A stretch of 64,000 bases of DNA, from contig NZ_LGCN01000040.1 of the NCBI RefSeq assembly GCF_001279005.1, positions 62,001 to 126,000 of the forward strand, in the 5' to 3' direction. The position numbers and the translations under genes are program-made. Every line of letters begins with the position of its first letter. Positions within the stretch are counted from its first letter, which is position 1. The DNA is from Streptomyces caelestis (lineage in GTDB: Bacteria; Actinomycetota; Actinomycetes; Streptomycetales; Streptomycetaceae). Below are positions 63,784-64,000 of this stretch, piece after piece. The notes under the pieces were generated by a model. It was given only the letters and a program-made list of their open reading frames with translations, searched no databases and had not been told where the DNA came from.

Positions 63784-63972
63784 ATGAACGACGGCACGGT
63801 GACTCTTCCCTGGCTCGTCGTGCGCCAGGACGACAACGGCAATCGCTACCGAGTGGGCAGGTACGCGACCCGCGCCGAGGCCGAGAAGATCGCGGACAGC
63901 CTCGACGGGCGCGGACACGAGCAGCTCTACTGGGTCGAGCGGATCGGCCAGAACGGAACGTCCGCCGGCTGA
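63784..63972 (+). CDS. Small SPOR-like protein
   Basis: A 62-residue acidic protein: PWLVVRQDDNGNRYRVGRYA, TRAEAEKIADSLDGRGHEQL, YWVERIG. The strand, helix, strand order and the V.R-aligned YATRAEAE step match short SPOR-domain proteins of Streptomyces. Full SPOR domains bind denuded peptidoglycan at the septum; this one lacks a signal or membrane segment, so that role is doubtful. GGAGGGGAGCG precedes the ATG. Confidence 0.82.
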   Translation: MNDGTVTLPWLVVRQDDNGNRYRVGRYATRAEAEKIADSLDGRGHEQLYWVERIGQNGTSAG

Positions 63973-64000
63973 CCCGGACCGTCGGCGAGCCCCCGCCCGC

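Overview
The window is from a high-GC actinomycete, almost certainly a Streptomyces. The evidence is GC-rich third positions, many GTG starts, a WhiB-family regulator, an AhpCD/OxyR locus, a SpoIIE-type phosphatase, a polyphosphate glucokinase, F420-type oxidoreductase sequence and very dense coding on both strands. From about 7 to 40 kb the gene order looks like conserved Streptomyces core chromosome: uppS-like, phoH, SLT protein, AI-2E permease, ahpD-ahpC/oxyR, PBP, SpoIIE phosphatase, two fumarases, whiB-like, glpX, xseBA, ispH, ppgK, ychF. I saw no rRNA, tRNA, CRISPR array or intact insertion sequence.

Layout. 1-3.1 kb: end of a LuxR-type response regulator, then a small Flp-type pilin, a TadE/TadG-like protein, a lipoprotein and an OmpA-domain protein, probably one surface or pilus locus. 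3.1-7.3 kb: DUF192 protein, a multidomain carbohydrate-binding-like protein, an LLM oxidoreductase, a methyltransferase remnant and an isolated intrinsic terminator. 7.3-12.4 kb: cis-prenyltransferase, PhoH ATPase, secreted transglycosylase-like protein, AI-2E permease. 12.4-15 kb: structured repeats, then ahpD-ahpC divergent from oxyR with an OxyR-box-like site. 15-20 kb: PadR/ABC/FtsX operon and an RHH/SPFH pair. 20-25.6 kb: class A PBP, GAF-SpoIIE-ATPase protein, DUF402 protein. 25.7-31.9 kb: class II fumarase, secreted M28 aminopeptidase, class I fumarase, DUF1707 protein, WhiB-like regulator. 32-39.9 kb: glpX, DUF4245, nitroreductase, xseBA, ispH, ppgK, DUF6542, ychF.

39.9-50.5 kb is an accessory block inserted between ychF and a xylanase gene. 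It has a translationally coupled three-gene cassette: a TIR-domain protein, a 661-aa protein with a degenerate P-loop, and a membrane-anchored protein. An XRE/TPR regulator gene lies upstream. The TIR protein's C-terminus and the second protein's N-terminus share a GHQY-containing motif, as expected if the two proteins dock through a common signalling motif. This is my best candidate for an undescribed defence or signalling system. The block continues with an AAA-ATPase remnant, a HEAT/CPCC gene pair, a Fic protein and a VapBC toxin-antitoxin pair. Two diverged direct repeats of about 240 bp flank the Fic and VapBC genes.

50.6-59.2 kb: a Tat-exported GH11 xylanase, then a stressosome-like cluster in a mirrored layout: MarR, SpoIIE, RsbR, RsbS, RsbT, GAF-SpoIIE, SpoIIE, MarR. 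RsbT has lost the ATPase Asn. RsbS carries a GVD microsatellite beside its predicted phospho-serine. The two SpoIIE paralogs have lost different metal-binding aspartates. 59.7-64 kb: PAP2-family membrane protein, a DUF4190/septum-formation-like protein, a GntR regulator and a small SPOR-like protein.

All assignments come from reading motifs and layout by eye. No similarity search or folding program was run.
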